NCBI RefSeq assembly: GCF_030285365.1
Contig: NZ_JASVDS010000003.1
Coordinates: 434,001-498,000, forward strand
Direction of reading: 5' to 3'
DNA length: 64,000 nt
DNA from: Roseateles subflavus
GTDB taxonomy: Bacteria > Pseudomonadota > Gammaproteobacteria > Burkholderiales > Burkholderiaceae_C
Within the stretch, counting starts at the first letter, position 1, and every line of letters begins with the position of its first letter. The notes under the pieces are model-generated. The model was not told the DNA's origin. It did no database searches and saw only the letters and a program-made list of their open reading frames with translations. The translations under genes were made by a program, and so were the position numbers. Shown here piece by piece: positions 1 through 8,182 of the stretch.

Positions 1-406
1 CGTCACCGCGCTCGCTGCGGGGGTCCTGGGCCTCCAGCGGCGGCGGCGGGGTGTCGTAGCTGCGGCGCCAGACCAGGACCTGCTCGTCCCCATACTGCTT
101 GGCCATGTCGGCCTTGTTGAGACCCTGCAGGGCGCCGTAGTGGCGCTCGTTGAGACGCCAACTGTGGACTACAGGCAACCAAGTTCGATCCATCTGATCC
201 AGACAATGCCAAAGCGTCCAAACTGCACGCTTGAGCATGGACGTGTAAGCCACATCGAAGTCCAGCCCGGCATCCTTGATGAGTCGACCGGCCTGCTTGG
301 CCTGCTCCACACCCGTGGCGGTCAGGTCAACGTCGGTCCAACCGGTGAAGCGGTTTTCCAGATTCCAGGTGGATTCACCATGGCGGATGAGAACGAGCTT
401 GTACAT
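1..406 (-). CDS. gpmA: 2,3-bisphosphoglycerate-dependent phosphoglycerate mutase, 3' end cut by window edge
   Basis: Interconverts 3- and 2-phosphoglycerate in glycolysis and gluconeogenesis in the cytoplasm. Reading the minus strand from the ATG at 406 gives 135 uninterrupted codons that run off the window. The protein opens [12 protein letters not shown]; the RHG motif at residues 8-10 carries the His that becomes phosphorylated. [10 protein letters not shown] and [11 protein letters not shown], both typical of this family, follow. Complete bacterial homologues are about 250 residues, so a little over half is present. It is divergent from the porin-like gene at 624. The identification is secure; only the missing C-terminus is unknown. 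Confidence 0.95.
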   Translation of the reverse strand, partial: MYKLVLIRHGESTWNLENRFTGWTDVDLTATGVEQAKQAGRLIKDAGLDFDVAYTSMLKRAVWTLWHCLDQMDRTWLPVVHSWRLNERHYGALQGLNKADMAKQYGDEQVLVWRRSYDTPPPPLEAQDPRSERGD

Positions 407-430
407 GGGCGATTCGGTTCCTTGAGAGGG

Positions 431-451
431 CGGCAGGCAGGATGCCTGCCG
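431..451 (+). other. hairpin in the gpmA-porin intergenic region
   Basis: CGGCAGGC (431-438) pairs perfectly with GCCTGCCG (444-451) around a 5-nt loop. A second small stem, CGCAG/CTGCG, follows at 464-477. Together with the terminator at 567-600 this makes the 217-bp gap rich in secondary structure. No gene is evident in the gap. Confidence 0.4.
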
Positions 452-566
452 GCGCGAGGCCTGCGCAGCGAGCTGCGGCGTGGCCCGGATTCTATCGAGC
501 GTGGTCTGGATCGGGACTTTCCTAAAGAACGCGGCAGCCTTGCCGAAAGCAACGGACATGCATGAT

Positions 567-600
567 GCGGCCCGTTCTTTGCTGGACGGGCCGCCTTTTT
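567..600 (+). terminator. intrinsic terminator just upstream of the porin-like gene
   Basis: GCGGCCCGT (567-575) pairs perfectly with ACGGGCCGC (586-594) across a 10-nt loop and is followed by a T-run through 600. It is oriented on the plus strand but has no plus-strand gene upstream. It ends only 24 nt before the start codon at 624. It could stop readthrough, end a small RNA, or attenuate transcription into the porin-like gene. Confidence 0.7.
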
Positions 601-623
601 ATTTCAAACCAAAGGAGACCTAG

Positions 624-1853
624 ATGATGGTTCTGAAATCACTTCGGCTGGCGCCGTTGGCGCTGGGCGTGCTGGCCCTGTCGGCGCAGGCGCAGTCGGA
701 CACCGCTTCCATGTTCACCTTCTCCGGCTTCGGCACGGTGGGCATGGTCAAGACGAGTACCGACGAGGCGGATTTCGTGATCTCCGGCCAGCCGAGCGGC
801 GCCACCAAGAAGTGGAGCGGCGACGTGGACACCAAGCTCGGCGTCCAGGTGGGGGCCAAGTTCAATGACATGTTCTCGGCCACCGTGCAGGTGCTGAGCA
901 AGCACAACGGCGACGGCAACTACAAGCCGGGCATCGAGTGGGCCTTCGCCAAGGCGCAGTTCAGCCCCTCGCTGAGCATGCGCGTCGGCCGCATGGGCGG
1001 CCCGTTCTTCGCCGTGTCCGACTTCCGTGATGTGGGCTATGCCAACACCTGGCTGCGCCCGCCCCAGGACGTGTACGGCCAGGTGCCGGTGAGCCAGATG
1101 GACGGCGCCGACATCAGCTACCAGGGCGCGCTGGGGGGCAGCACGGTCAACCTGCAGTTCTACGCGGGCAAGTCCGACGCCGTCTTCGAAGGCGTGGACG
1201 TGCACATGAAGAGCATGGCCGGCTTCAACGCCACGGCCGAGCTCGACGGCGGCTTCACGCTGCGCCTGGGGCATGTCCAGGGCAAGCTCACCGTGGACAG
1301 CGTCTCGCTGGCCGGCCTCGTGACGCTGCTGCATGCCACGCCCTTCGGCGCGGTGGGCGACCAGCTCTCGGCCGTCGACAAGAAGGCCACCTTCACCGGC
1401 ATCGGGGTGAGCTGGGACCAGGGCGACTGGCTGGCCAACGCCGAGTACACGATGCGTCGCACGGAAAGCTACGTGCCGGACACCGACGGCTGGTACGCCA
1501 CGCTGGGTCACCGCTTCGGCAAGTTCACGCCCTACGTGACGGTCTCCGAGCTCAAGCAGAAGGACAGCAACGTCAACAACGTGATCCCTGCCGGCGTCAA
1601 GATCCCGTCGCCGCCGGCCCCGTTCCCCATCGCCGACCTGAAGGCCGTCGTCGACAAGACGCTGTACGACCAGAGCAACCAGCAGAAGTCGGTGGCCCTG
1701 GGTCTGCGCTGGGACGCCTACCGCAACGTCGCGGTGAAGGCCCAGTACGAGCGCATCACGCCCACCGGCCCGGGCCTGTTCACGAACCCGCAGGCGAGCT
1801 TCGGGTCCAGCAAGGTCAACGTCTACAGCGTGTCTGTGGACTTCGTTTTCTGA
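624..1853 (+). CDS. outer-membrane porin-like beta-barrel protein
   Basis: Predicted outer-membrane protein of 409 residues. A signal peptide of about 24 residues ends in AQAQS. The mature part is rich in short amphipathic, Gly/aromatic-containing strands (for example SGFGTVGM, GFTLRLGHVQGK, YATLGHRFGKFTPYVTV), and the protein ends in Phe, as bacterial beta-barrels do. An AAAGGAG ribosome site at 611-617 precedes ATG 624; ATG 627 is an equally possible start. The next gene starts 10 bp after its stop and encodes a PstS-like periplasmic protein, and a chemoreceptor follows, so the three look like one operon. The substrate cannot be read from sequence. Alternative: a non-porin beta-barrel of the same fold. 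Confidence 0.75.
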   Translation: MMVLKSLRLAPLALGVLALSAQAQSDTASMFTFSGFGTVGMVKTSTDEADFVISGQPSGATKKWSGDVDTKLGVQVGAKFNDMFSATVQVLSKHNGDGNYKPGIEWAFAKAQFSPSLSMRVGRMGGPFFAVSDFRDVGYANTWLRPPQDVYGQVPVSQMDGADISYQGALGGSTVNLQFYAGKSDAVFEGVDVHMKSMAGFNATAELDGGFTLRLGHVQGKLTVDSVSLAGLVTLLHATPFGAVGDQLSAVDKKATFTGIGVSWDQGDWLANAEYTMRRTESYVPDTDGWYATLGHRFGKFTPYVTVSELKQKDSNVNNVIPAGVKIPSPPAPFPIADLKAVVDKTLYDQSNQQKSVALGLRWDAYRNVAVKAQYERITPTGPGLFTNPQASFGSSKVNVYSVSVDFVF

Positions 1854-1863
1854 GGAGGCCCAC

Positions 1864-2298
1864 ATGCGTCTGATGCATCGTTTCGTCTCTCGTGCGCTGT
1901 GCCTGGCTGCCCTGCTGATGGCGGGTGCCGCCCAGGCGCAGGTCGCCGTGGTCGTGAACCCCAAAAGCGCCGCCGCCAACATGACGGCCGAACAGGTGGC
2001 CAACATCTTCCTGGGCAAGAGCAATGCACTGCCCAGCGGTGCGGCCGCCGCCCCCGTGGACCAGCCGGAAAGCGCGGCCATCCGCGAGACCTTCTACACC
2101 AAGGTCACCGGCAAGAACAGCGCACAGGTCAAGGCGGCCTGGTCGCGTCTGGTCTTCTCCGGCAAGGCCACGCCGCCCAAGGAAGTGGGCAGTTCTGCCG
2201 AGGTGAAGAAGTTCGTGGCGGGCAACCCCGACGCCATCGGATACATCGAGAAGTCTGCCGTTGACGGCAGCGTCAAGGTCGTCCTGACCGTCGATTGA
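1864..2298 (+). CDS. short PstS-like periplasmic phosphate-binding-family protein
   Basis: A 144-residue protein with a clear signal peptide (MAGAAQAQ, cleavage near residue 22) and a single lobe resembling PstS-type binding proteins. Visible features are MTAEQVANIFLGK, DQPESAAIRETFY and GNPDAIGYIEKSAVD, the last being the usual GAIGY-type motif of the family. It is less than half the length of a full PstS, so it belongs to the short stand-alone group and not to a complete ABC-transporter binding protein. No permease or ATPase lies nearby. It starts 10 bp after the porin-like gene and precedes a chemoreceptor. Inferred role: periplasmic ligand binding or sensing; the ligand is unproven. Confidence 0.7.
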   Translation: MRLMHRFVSRALCLAALLMAGAAQAQVAVVVNPKSAAANMTAEQVANIFLGKSNALPSGAAAAPVDQPESAAIRETFYTKVTGKNSAQVKAAWSRLVFSGKATPPKEVGSSAEVKKFVAGNPDAIGYIEKSAVDGSVKVVLTVD

Positions 2299-2361
2299 GT
2301 CGGTGAAGAAGAAAGCCGGGCGGGGCGAGACCCGCCGTGCCCGGCGACCAAGGAGTTGGAC

Positions 2362-3876
2362 ATGAATGTCAAAACCCGGATCTGGCTGCTGCCAGTGCTG
2401 GCGGCTGTGATCTTCGCGATCGGGATCGCCGTCGTGCTGGCCTTCTCGGCGCGAACATCCGGCGCCATCAAGGCCATCGGCAGCGTGCATGCGCCGTACC
2501 TCGATGCCACCAACCAGTTCGCCTCGCAGCTCGAGGCCCTGGGCGCGACCATCCAGAGCGCGGTGGCCGAGGGCGAGAAGAAGCGCCTGGACGAGGCCAA
2601 CGAGCGCGCGGGCGCGATGCGCAAGACGCTGGCCACCATCAAGGCCATCGAAGGCCGTTCGGAGACGGCCGGCAAGCTGTCGTCCAGCTTCGAGAACTAC
2701 TACACCGCGGCGTCCGACACGGCGCAGCTCTTCCTGGGCATGAAGCAGGGCGACCAGGCCGGCGCCATTCCCAAGATGCAGGCCGCGCTGAAGGACCTGG
2801 AAGGCGTGCTGGCCAAGGCGCGCACGGAGGCCCGGCAGAGCTTCGACAGCGGGCTGGATGCCGCGAGCTCCGGCGTGTCGTCGAGCCTCACCGCCATCAT
2901 GGTGAGCGGGCTCGTCGTGGTGCTGTGCCTGGGCGCCGGCTCGTTCTTCGTGATCGGCAGCGTCTGGCGCCAGCTGGGCGGTGAGCCCGAGTACGCGCGT
3001 GACGTCATGCGCCAGATGGCCGAGGGCGACCTGTCCCAGGACATCGTCGTGAGCCCGGGCGCGGACGCGAGCCTGCTGGCCGCGGTGCGCGACATGTCCA
3101 GCGGCCTGGCGTCGATCGTGGCCAATGTGCGCACGGGCACGGACTCCATGACCGTGGCCTCCCGCGAGATCGCCGTGGGCAACCACGACCTCTCGGTGCG
3201 GACGGAGAAGCAGGCGACGTCGCTCGAGCAGACCTCCTCCAACATGCAGACGCTCACCGAGACGGTGCGCCAGAGCGCCGATGCGGCCGCGCAGGCGAAC
3301 CAGCTCGCGGGCTCGGCGGCGGCCGTGGCCCAGAAGGGCGGCGAGGTGGTCAACCAGGTGGTCACCACCATGGACGAGATCAACGCCAGCTCCAAGAAGA
3401 TCAACGACATCATCGGGGTGATCGACGGCATCGCCTTCCAGACCAACATCCTGGCGCTGAACGCGGCCGTCGAGGCGGCGCGTGCGGGCGAGCAGGGGCG
3501 TGGGTTCGCGGTGGTGGCGGGCGAGGTGCGCTCGCTGGCCCAGCGCAGTGCCGAGGCCGCCAAGGAGATCAAGGCGCTGATCGGCGCGAGCGTCGACAAG
3601 GTGGAGTCCGGCAGCCGCCTGGTGCAGGATGCGGGCGCGACCATGAGCGAGATCGTGGCCAGCGTGCAGCGCGTCTCGGACATCATCGGCGAGATCACCG
3701 CGGCGTCCAGCGAGCAGAGCCAGGGCATCACGCAGGTGAACCAGTCCGTCACGCAGCTGGATCAGATGACGCAGCAGAACGCCGCGCTCGTCGAGCAGGC
3801 CGCGGCTGCGGCCAGCAGCCTCGAGCAGCAGGCGCGATCGCTGCAGACGGCCGTGTCGACGTTCAAGCTCGGCTGA
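2362..3876 (+). CDS. methyl-accepting chemotaxis protein
   Basis: Inner-membrane chemoreceptor of 504 residues. TM1 lies near residues 7-30, followed by a periplasmic four-helix-type sensor of about 155 residues, TM2 ([21 protein letters not shown]), a HAMP region, and a long cytoplasmic signalling coiled coil. The hairpin tip is clear: [20 protein letters not shown] followed by [16 protein letters not shown], which binds CheA and CheW. AGGAG at 2351-2355 is 6 nt from ATG 2362, which is why I prefer it to the in-frame TTG at 2356. No C-terminal CheR-tethering pentapeptide is seen. It follows the PstS-like gene, suggesting that ligand binding and taxis are coupled. A cheW lies at 21.8 kb. Confidence 0.93.
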   Translation: MNVKTRIWLLPVLAAVIFAIGIAVVLAFSARTSGAIKAIGSVHAPYLDATNQFASQLEALGATIQSAVAEGEKKRLDEANERAGAMRKTLATIKAIEGRSETAGKLSSSFENYYTAASDTAQLFLGMKQGDQAGAIPKMQAALKDLEGVLAKARTEARQSFDSGLDAASSGVSSSLTAIMVSGLVVVLCLGAGSFFVIGSVWRQLGGEPEYARDVMRQMAEGDLSQDIVVSPGADASLLAAVRDMSSGLASIVANVRTGTDSMTVASREIAVGNHDLSVRTEKQATSLEQTSSNMQTLTETVRQSADAAAQANQLAGSAAAVAQKGGEVVNQVVTTMDEINASSKKINDIIGVIDGIAFQTNILALNAAVEAARAGEQGRGFAVVAGEVRSLAQRSAEAAKEIKALIGASVDKVESGSRLVQDAGATMSEIVASVQRVSDIIGEITAASSEQSQGITQVNQSVTQLDQMTQQNAALVEQAAAAASSLEQQARSLQTAVSTFKLG

Positions 3877-3899
3877 GCCCCGCGCTCGACGTGCCCCCC

Positions 3900-3923
3900 A
3901 CGGCGCCTTCGGGCGCCGTTTTT
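3900..3923 (+). terminator. intrinsic terminator after the chemoreceptor gene
   Basis: ACGGCGCC (3900-3907), TTCG tetraloop, GGCGCCGT (3912-3919), then a T-run to 3923. It closes the porin / PstS-like / chemoreceptor operon. Confidence 0.9.
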
Positions 3924-4023
3924 CATGGACTCGTCCGTCCTGCGCAGGGTGTGCGGCGCTGTCGGCGCCGAGGCCCCGGGCGCCTTTCTATAATCCGCCA
4001 CCCCTTCCCATTGAGGCCCCGAA

Positions 4024-4428
4024 TTGAAATTCCTGATCGACAACTGGTATCTGGTCCTGGCGGCCCTGGTCTCTGGCGGCCTGCTCCTGCGCGGCGCCCT
4101 GCAGGGCGGCGGCGCCGGCCAAGTCAACACGAACGAGGCGGTGCGCCTGGTCAATCGCGAGAAGGGCCTGCTGATCGACGTCTGCGAGCCCGCCGAGTAC
4201 GCCGCGGGCCATGCCAGCGGTGCGCGCAACATCCCGCTTGGCACACTCGAGGCGAGCAAGGACCTGCCGTCCAACAAGACCCTGCCTCTCGTGCTGGTGT
4301 GCCAGAGCGGCGCACGTGCCAGCCGCGCCGCTGGCATCCTTCGCAAGGCGGGGCATGCCAATGTGCAGGTGCTCGCCGGTGGGATGAAGGCCTGGCGCGA
4401 GGCCAATCTGCCCATCGAGAAGGCCTGA
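4024..4428 (+). CDS. membrane-anchored rhodanese-like sulfurtransferase
   Basis: A 134-residue single-domain rhodanese with an N-terminal membrane anchor (WYLVLAALVSGGLLL). The active-site loop is CQSGARASRA with the presumed catalytic Cys near residue 93, and LLIDVCEPAEYAAGHASGARNIPL is the usual N-terminal half of the fold. The start is TTG at 4024, giving MKFLIDNW. A TATAAT -10 box lies at 3989-3994 and a GAGG ribosome site sits about 8 nt upstream. It precedes grxC and secB in the order common to Burkholderiales. It probably transfers sulfane sulfur to an unknown acceptor. Confidence 0.88.
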   Translation: MKFLIDNWYLVLAALVSGGLLLRGALQGGGAGQVNTNEAVRLVNREKGLLIDVCEPAEYAAGHASGARNIPLGTLEASKDLPSNKTLPLVLVCQSGARASRAAGILRKAGHANVQVLAGGMKAWREANLPIEKA

Positions 4429-4474
4429 GGGCCGTCCCGTCGGTCGCGCGTAGAGAGTGAATGAGAGTCCGGCC

Positions 4475-4738
4475 ATGAGCCTTGTGAAGATGTACACCAC
4501 CCAGGTCTGCCCCTACTGCGTGCGGGCCAAGACCCTGCTGAAGCAGCGCGGCGTCGAGCAGATCGAGGAGATCCGCGTGGACCTCGATCCCGCGCAGCGC
4601 GAGGCCATGATGACCCTCACGGGTCGCCGCACGGTGCCCCAGATCTTCATCGGCGACACCCACGTCGGTGGTTGCGACGACCTCATGGCCCTCGACCAGC
4701 GCGGCGGCCTGATGCCGCTGCTGCAGCAAAGCGCCTGA
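4475..4738 (+). CDS. grxC: glutaredoxin 3
   Basis: Glutathione-dependent dithiol oxidoreductase of 87 residues, the usual size. The redox motif CPYC is at residues 12-15, and TVPQIFIGDTHVGGCDDL holds the cis-Pro and glutathione-binding segment. I chose ATG 4475 (MSLVKMYTTQ) over an upstream in-frame GTG at 4457 because it matches the family N-terminus. It lies 46 bp after the rhodanese gene and before secB. Confidence 0.95.
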   Translation: MSLVKMYTTQVCPYCVRAKTLLKQRGVEQIEEIRVDLDPAQREAMMTLTGRRTVPQIFIGDTHVGGCDDLMALDQRGGLMPLLQQSA

Positions 4739-4939
4739 CACCGCTCCGGCCCGTGACGGGCCGCAGGCGCGGTGCCTCCAGGCCGGCGGCCGCCTGCCGC
4801 TCTGGCGTGGGGTCATCTTGCGCCAATTCAAGGGCGGGCAAGTCCGCTCCCGGACGCCGCCGCGGGGTGGGTGATAATCCGCCCCGTCTGCTTGGCGGCG
4901 GTATGTTTGCCGGGCATCTACCCACACCACGAGATCACC

Positions 4940-5404
4940 ATGTCCGACGAGCAACTGACCCCTGTGTTCAACATCCAGCGCATGTACCTGAAGGACCTGT
5001 CGCTGGAGCAGCCGAATTCCCCGCTGATCCTGACCGAGCAGGGTCAGCCGCAGGTCGACATCAACCTGACCCTGGCTGCCGATCCGGTCGCCGAAGGCAT
5101 GTTCGAAGTCGCCGTGACCGCGACCGTGACCACCAAGCTGGCCGCGGACCGCACCCTGTTCCTGATCGAGGCCAAGCAGGCCGGCATCTTCGAGATCCGC
5201 AACCTGCCGCCGGAGCAGATGGAAGGCATCCTGGGCATCGTGTGCCCGCAGATGATCTACCCCTACCTGCGCGCCGTCGTGTCCGACATCTGCACCCGCG
5301 CCGGCTTCCCGCCCGTGCTGCTGACGGAAGTGAACTTCCAGGCCATGTTCGAGGCTCGCCAACAGGCCCAGGCCGAACAGCCGGCCGCCGAAGCCCTGAA
5401 CTGA
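4940..5404 (+). CDS. secB: protein-export chaperone SecB
   Basis: Tetrameric cytoplasmic chaperone that keeps Sec precursors unfolded and hands them to SecA. It has 154 residues with canonical family stretches: [14 protein letters not shown] near the N-terminus, [13 protein letters not shown] in the middle, and [27 protein letters not shown] toward the C-terminus. A candidate -10 box GATAAT lies at 4873-4878. It sits between grxC and gpsA, its usual position in this order. Confidence 0.96.
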   Translation: MSDEQLTPVFNIQRMYLKDLSLEQPNSPLILTEQGQPQVDINLTLAADPVAEGMFEVAVTATVTTKLAADRTLFLIEAKQAGIFEIRNLPPEQMEGILGIVCPQMIYPYLRAVVSDICTRAGFPPVLLTEVNFQAMFEARQQAQAEQPAAEALN

Positions 5405-5500
5405 GCGACCCTGGCATGATCGGGCCTGCGGGTCCGGGCCGCGCTCCGACAAGGGGCGGGCCGCATGCCTGAAGCGCATCCGGGGGCTGCGCCCCGAGCA

Positions 5501-5518
5501 CGCCACCGCGAGGTGGCG
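5501..5518 (+). terminator. hairpin after secB, weak terminator candidate
   Basis: CGCCACC (5501-5507), GCGA loop, GGTGGCG (5512-5518). Only a short TCGTCGTTT tract follows, so termination would be weak or Rho-assisted. Confidence 0.4.
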
Positions 5519-5595
5519 TCGTCGTTTCAGGCGCTCCCTCTTGTGTCGAACGAAACCAGAACCCGGGGCCTCGCGTCCCCGAATCCGGCAACGCC

Positions 5596-6612
5596 ATGAA
5601 GATCAGCATTTTGGGAGCCGGTGCCTGGGGCACCGCACTGGCCATCCAGGCCGCCGCGCGGCATGACGCGCTGCTGTGGGCCCGTGACGAGGCCCAGGTG
5701 CAGGACATGCGGGCCAGCCGCAGCAACGAGCGCTACCTGCCCGGTGCGCCCCTGCCCGCGGCACTGCAGCTCGACAGCCGGCTGGACGTGGCGCTCTCGC
5801 ATGCCCGCGACGGGCTCCTCATCATCGCTACGCCGATGGCGGCGCTGCGCGGCATGCTGCAGCAGATGCCCCGGGGCGCCCGCGTCATGTGGCTGTGCAA
5901 GGGCTTCGAGGCGGGGACCGGACTGCTGGGCCACGAGATCGCCCGCGAGGTGCGGCCCGATCTGCAGGTCGGCATTCTCTCGGGTCCGAGCTTCGCGCAG
6001 GAGGTGGCGGCCGGTCAGCCGACGGCCCTGGTGTCCGCCAGCGAGGATGACGCCCTGGCGCAGCTGGGTGTGCAGGCCTTCCATGGGGAGCGTCTGCGCG
6101 TCTACAGCGCGAATGATCCCGTGGGGGTCGAGGTCGGCGGTGCCGTCAAGAACGTCATGGCGATCGCGGTGGGCATCGCCGATGGCCTGCGCCAGCAGGC
6201 GGAAGCCGCCGGACGGCCGGAGCAGGCGCCGGGTCTGAATGCCCGCGCCGCCCTGATCACGCGCGGCCTGGCCGAGATGCTGCGCCTGGGACTGGCCCTG
6301 GGCGCCCGCACCGAGACCTTCATGGGGCTGTCCGGCATGGGCGATCTGGTGCTGACGGCCACGGGGGATCTCTCCCGCAATCGCCGCGTGGGCCTGCTGC
6401 TCGCGCAGGACCTGGCCCTCGACGACATCCTGCACCGCCTGGGGCACGTGGCGGAGGGCGTCTACAGCGCCCCGACGGTGCTGGCCCGCGCCCGCGCCAA
6501 GGGCGTGGACATGCCCATCACCGAGGCTGTCGTCGCCGTGCTCGAGGGCCGGCTGAGCCCGCGCGCTGGCGTGGACCTGCTCATGGGCCGCCAGGCGCGG
6601 GCCGAGCACTGA
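5596..6612 (+). CDS. gpsA: NAD(P)-dependent glycerol-3-phosphate dehydrogenase
   Basis: Reduces dihydroxyacetone phosphate to sn-glycerol 3-phosphate for phospholipid synthesis. It has 338 residues, close to the usual length. The Rossmann motif [10 protein letters not shown] is at residues 7-16; [19 protein letters not shown], the catalytic-Lys segment [17 protein letters not shown], and [24 protein letters not shown] are all present. ATG 5596 gives [12 protein letters not shown], a standard start. It follows secB in conserved order. Confidence 0.96.
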   Translation: MKISILGAGAWGTALAIQAAARHDALLWARDEAQVQDMRASRSNERYLPGAPLPAALQLDSRLDVALSHARDGLLIIATPMAALRGMLQQMPRGARVMWLCKGFEAGTGLLGHEIAREVRPDLQVGILSGPSFAQEVAAGQPTALVSASEDDALAQLGVQAFHGERLRVYSANDPVGVEVGGAVKNVMAIAVGIADGLRQQAEAAGRPEQAPGLNARAALITRGLAEMLRLGLALGARTETFMGLSGMGDLVLTATGDLSRNRRVGLLLAQDLALDDILHRLGHVAEGVYSAPTVLARARAKGVDMPITEAVVAVLEGRLSPRAGVDLLMGRQARAEH

Positions 6613-6635
6613 CGCACGCGCAGAGGGAGCCCGCC

Positions 6636-7625
6636 ATGCCGGATCGTCGCGACGCGTTGTGGCAGCTCGCGGGGCAGCTCGCGGGGCTGCTCGCGGTCCC
6701 GCTGCCAGGCCTGGCGGCGACGCCAGCGTGGCCTCAGCGCCCGCTCAAGCTCATCGTGCCGTTCCCGCCGGGCAGCTCGCCGGACCTGATCGGGCGTGCG
6801 CTGGCCGACGGGCTGCGGCCCCAGCTCGGGCAGGCGGTGGTGGTCGAGAACAAGCCGGGCGCCGGCGGCCTCATCGGCACGGGCCTTGCCGCCCATGCGG
6901 CACCCGACGGCTACACCTGGCTGCTGACCATCCAGGGCCCTCTGACGACCGCCGACCTGCTCAGCCGCAAGCCCGGCTACGACGCCAGGAAAGACCTGAC
7001 CCCCGTCAGCCTGATCGCTTCGTCGCCCAACGTGCTGCTGGTGTCACCCAGCCTCGGCGTCAGCACCCTGCCGGCCTTTCTCGAGTGGCTGCGCGCGCAG
7101 CGCGTGGGCCCGAACTATGGCTCGGTCGGCCCGGGCAGTGCCTCGCACCTCGCGATGGAGGACTTGGCCGCGCGCGCCGGGGTGTCGCTGAACCATGTGC
7201 CCTATGCCGGCTTTCCGCAGGTGCTGCAGGCGCTGCTGGCCGGCGAGATCCAGGCGGCGTTCATGGTGCCGGGCATGGCTCTGGGCGCATGGAAGGCGGG
7301 GCGGGTGCGCGCGCTGGGCCTCAGCGGCAGCGTGCGCAACACCAGCTGGCCCGAGCTGCCGACCTTGGCGGAGCAGGGGCTGAAGGACTTCGAGGCCCTG
7401 TCCTGGCAGGGCCTGCTCGCGCCGGCCGGCACGCCGGCACCCCTGGTGGACCGCATGGCGGCGCTCGTGAGTGCGCTGGTACGTGGCCCGGCCTTCCGCG
7501 AGCGCCTGCTGGCCCAGCATTTCAATGCCATCGGCTCCGCGCCCGAGGGGCTGCGCCGCCAGATGCAGGAAGACCGCGAGCGCTGGGGCCGGGTGATCCA
7601 GCGGCTGCGGCTCAAGCCGGAATAG
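6636..7625 (+). CDS. Bug-family (TctC-type) tripartite tricarboxylate transporter binding protein
   Basis: Periplasmic solute-binding protein of 329 residues. After an unusual Leu/Ala-rich signal segment the family hallmarks follow: RPLKLIVPFPPGSSPDLIGR, VVENKPGAGGLIGT, PDGYTWLL, HVPYAGFPQVLQALLAGEIQAAF. Bug proteins are greatly expanded in Burkholderiales and many are orphans. No TctA/TctB membrane genes are nearby, so this is an orphan too, and the ligand (usually a carboxylate or related small molecule) cannot be assigned. Its start lies 23 bp after gpsA, so it may be co-transcribed. The signal-peptide region contains three 12-bp tandem repeats (6661-6696). Confidence 0.88.
   Translation: MPDRRDALWQLAGQLAGLLAVPLPGLAATPAWPQRPLKLIVPFPPGSSPDLIGRALADGLRPQLGQAVVVENKPGAGGLIGTGLAAHAAPDGYTWLLTIQGPLTTADLLSRKPGYDARKDLTPVSLIASSPNVLLVSPSLGVSTLPAFLEWLRAQRVGPNYGSVGPGSASHLAMEDLAARAGVSLNHVPYAGFPQVLQALLAGEIQAAFMVPGMALGAWKAGRVRALGLSGSVRNTSWPELPTLAEQGLKDFEALSWQGLLAPAGTPAPLVDRMAALVSALVRGPAFRERLLAQHFNAIGSAPEGLRRQMQEDRERWGRVIQRLRLKPE
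6661..6696 (+). repeat. three tandem 12-bp repeats inside the Bug-protein signal peptide
   Basis: The unit GGCAGCTCGCGG occurs at 6661-6672 and 6673-6684 and, with one mismatch, at 6685-6696. Being 12 bp, gain or loss of a unit keeps the frame and changes the hydrophobic core (QLAG/QLAG/LLAV) by four residues. Confidence 0.8.
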
Positions 7626-7673
7626 CGCAGGGGGCGGCCCGGCGCGGCGGGCCCGCCGGGTGACGCCGGCGAA

Positions 7674-8144
7674 TCAGGCGCCGCCGTCGTAGCCGTGCTG
7701 ACGCCAGGCGTCGAAGACGGCCACCGCCACCGCATTGCTGAGATTCAGGCTGCGCTGGGCCGGCCGCATGGGCAGGCGCACGCGCTGCGCCGCAGGAAAG
7801 CTGTCCCGCAGCTCGGGCGGGAGGCCCGCGGTCTCCGAGCCGAAGACCAGCCAGTCCCCCGGCTGCCAGCGCTGCTCGGCCAGCGTGTGGCTGCCGCGTG
7901 TCGTGAAGGCAAACAGCCGGTCGGCGGCAGGCTGCTCGGCGGCGAGAAAGGCGGCCCAGTCGGCGTGCCTCTTGAGGCGCGTGTACTCGTGGTAGTCCAG
8001 CCCGGCGCGCTGCAGCAGGCGGTCCTCCATCGAGAAGCCCAGGGGCTCGATCAGATGCAGCTCGCAGCCGGTATTGGCGGCCAGGCGGATCACGTTGCCC
8101 GTGTTGGGCGGGATTTCGGGGTGGACCAGGACGATGCGGAACAT
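7674..8144 (-). CDS. trmL: tRNA (cytidine/uridine-2'-O-)-methyltransferase TrmL
   Basis: SPOUT-family enzyme that 2'-O-methylates the wobble base (position 34) of tRNA-Leu isoacceptors, using SAM. It has 156 residues, the normal size. Family motifs are clear: VLVHPEIPPNTGNVIRLAANTG at the N-terminus, LVFGSETAGLP in the middle, and RSLNLSNAVAVAVFDAWRQ forming the C-terminal knot. It is transcribed convergently with the Bug gene and sits 38 bp downstream of comF, with which it may share a transcript. Confidence 0.94.
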   Translation of the reverse strand: MFRIVLVHPEIPPNTGNVIRLAANTGCELHLIEPLGFSMEDRLLQRAGLDYHEYTRLKRHADWAAFLAAEQPAADRLFAFTTRGSHTLAEQRWQPGDWLVFGSETAGLPPELRDSFPAAQRVRLPMRPAQRSLNLSNAVAVAVFDAWRQHGYDGGA

Positions 8145-8182
8145 GTGCGCAGTCTAGGGCCTGCGTGGCCGGCGGCGCGCCG

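Noticed and set aside
639-2081. Minus-strand frame of 480 codons opposite the porin-like gene
   Set aside because: The plus-strand gene has signal peptide and ribosome site; the antisense frame is a shadow rich in Arg, Ala and His.
4772-4939. N-terminal extension of secB
   Set aside because: The extension lacks similarity to SecB and overlaps the candidate promoter; ATG 4940 gives the standard N-terminus.
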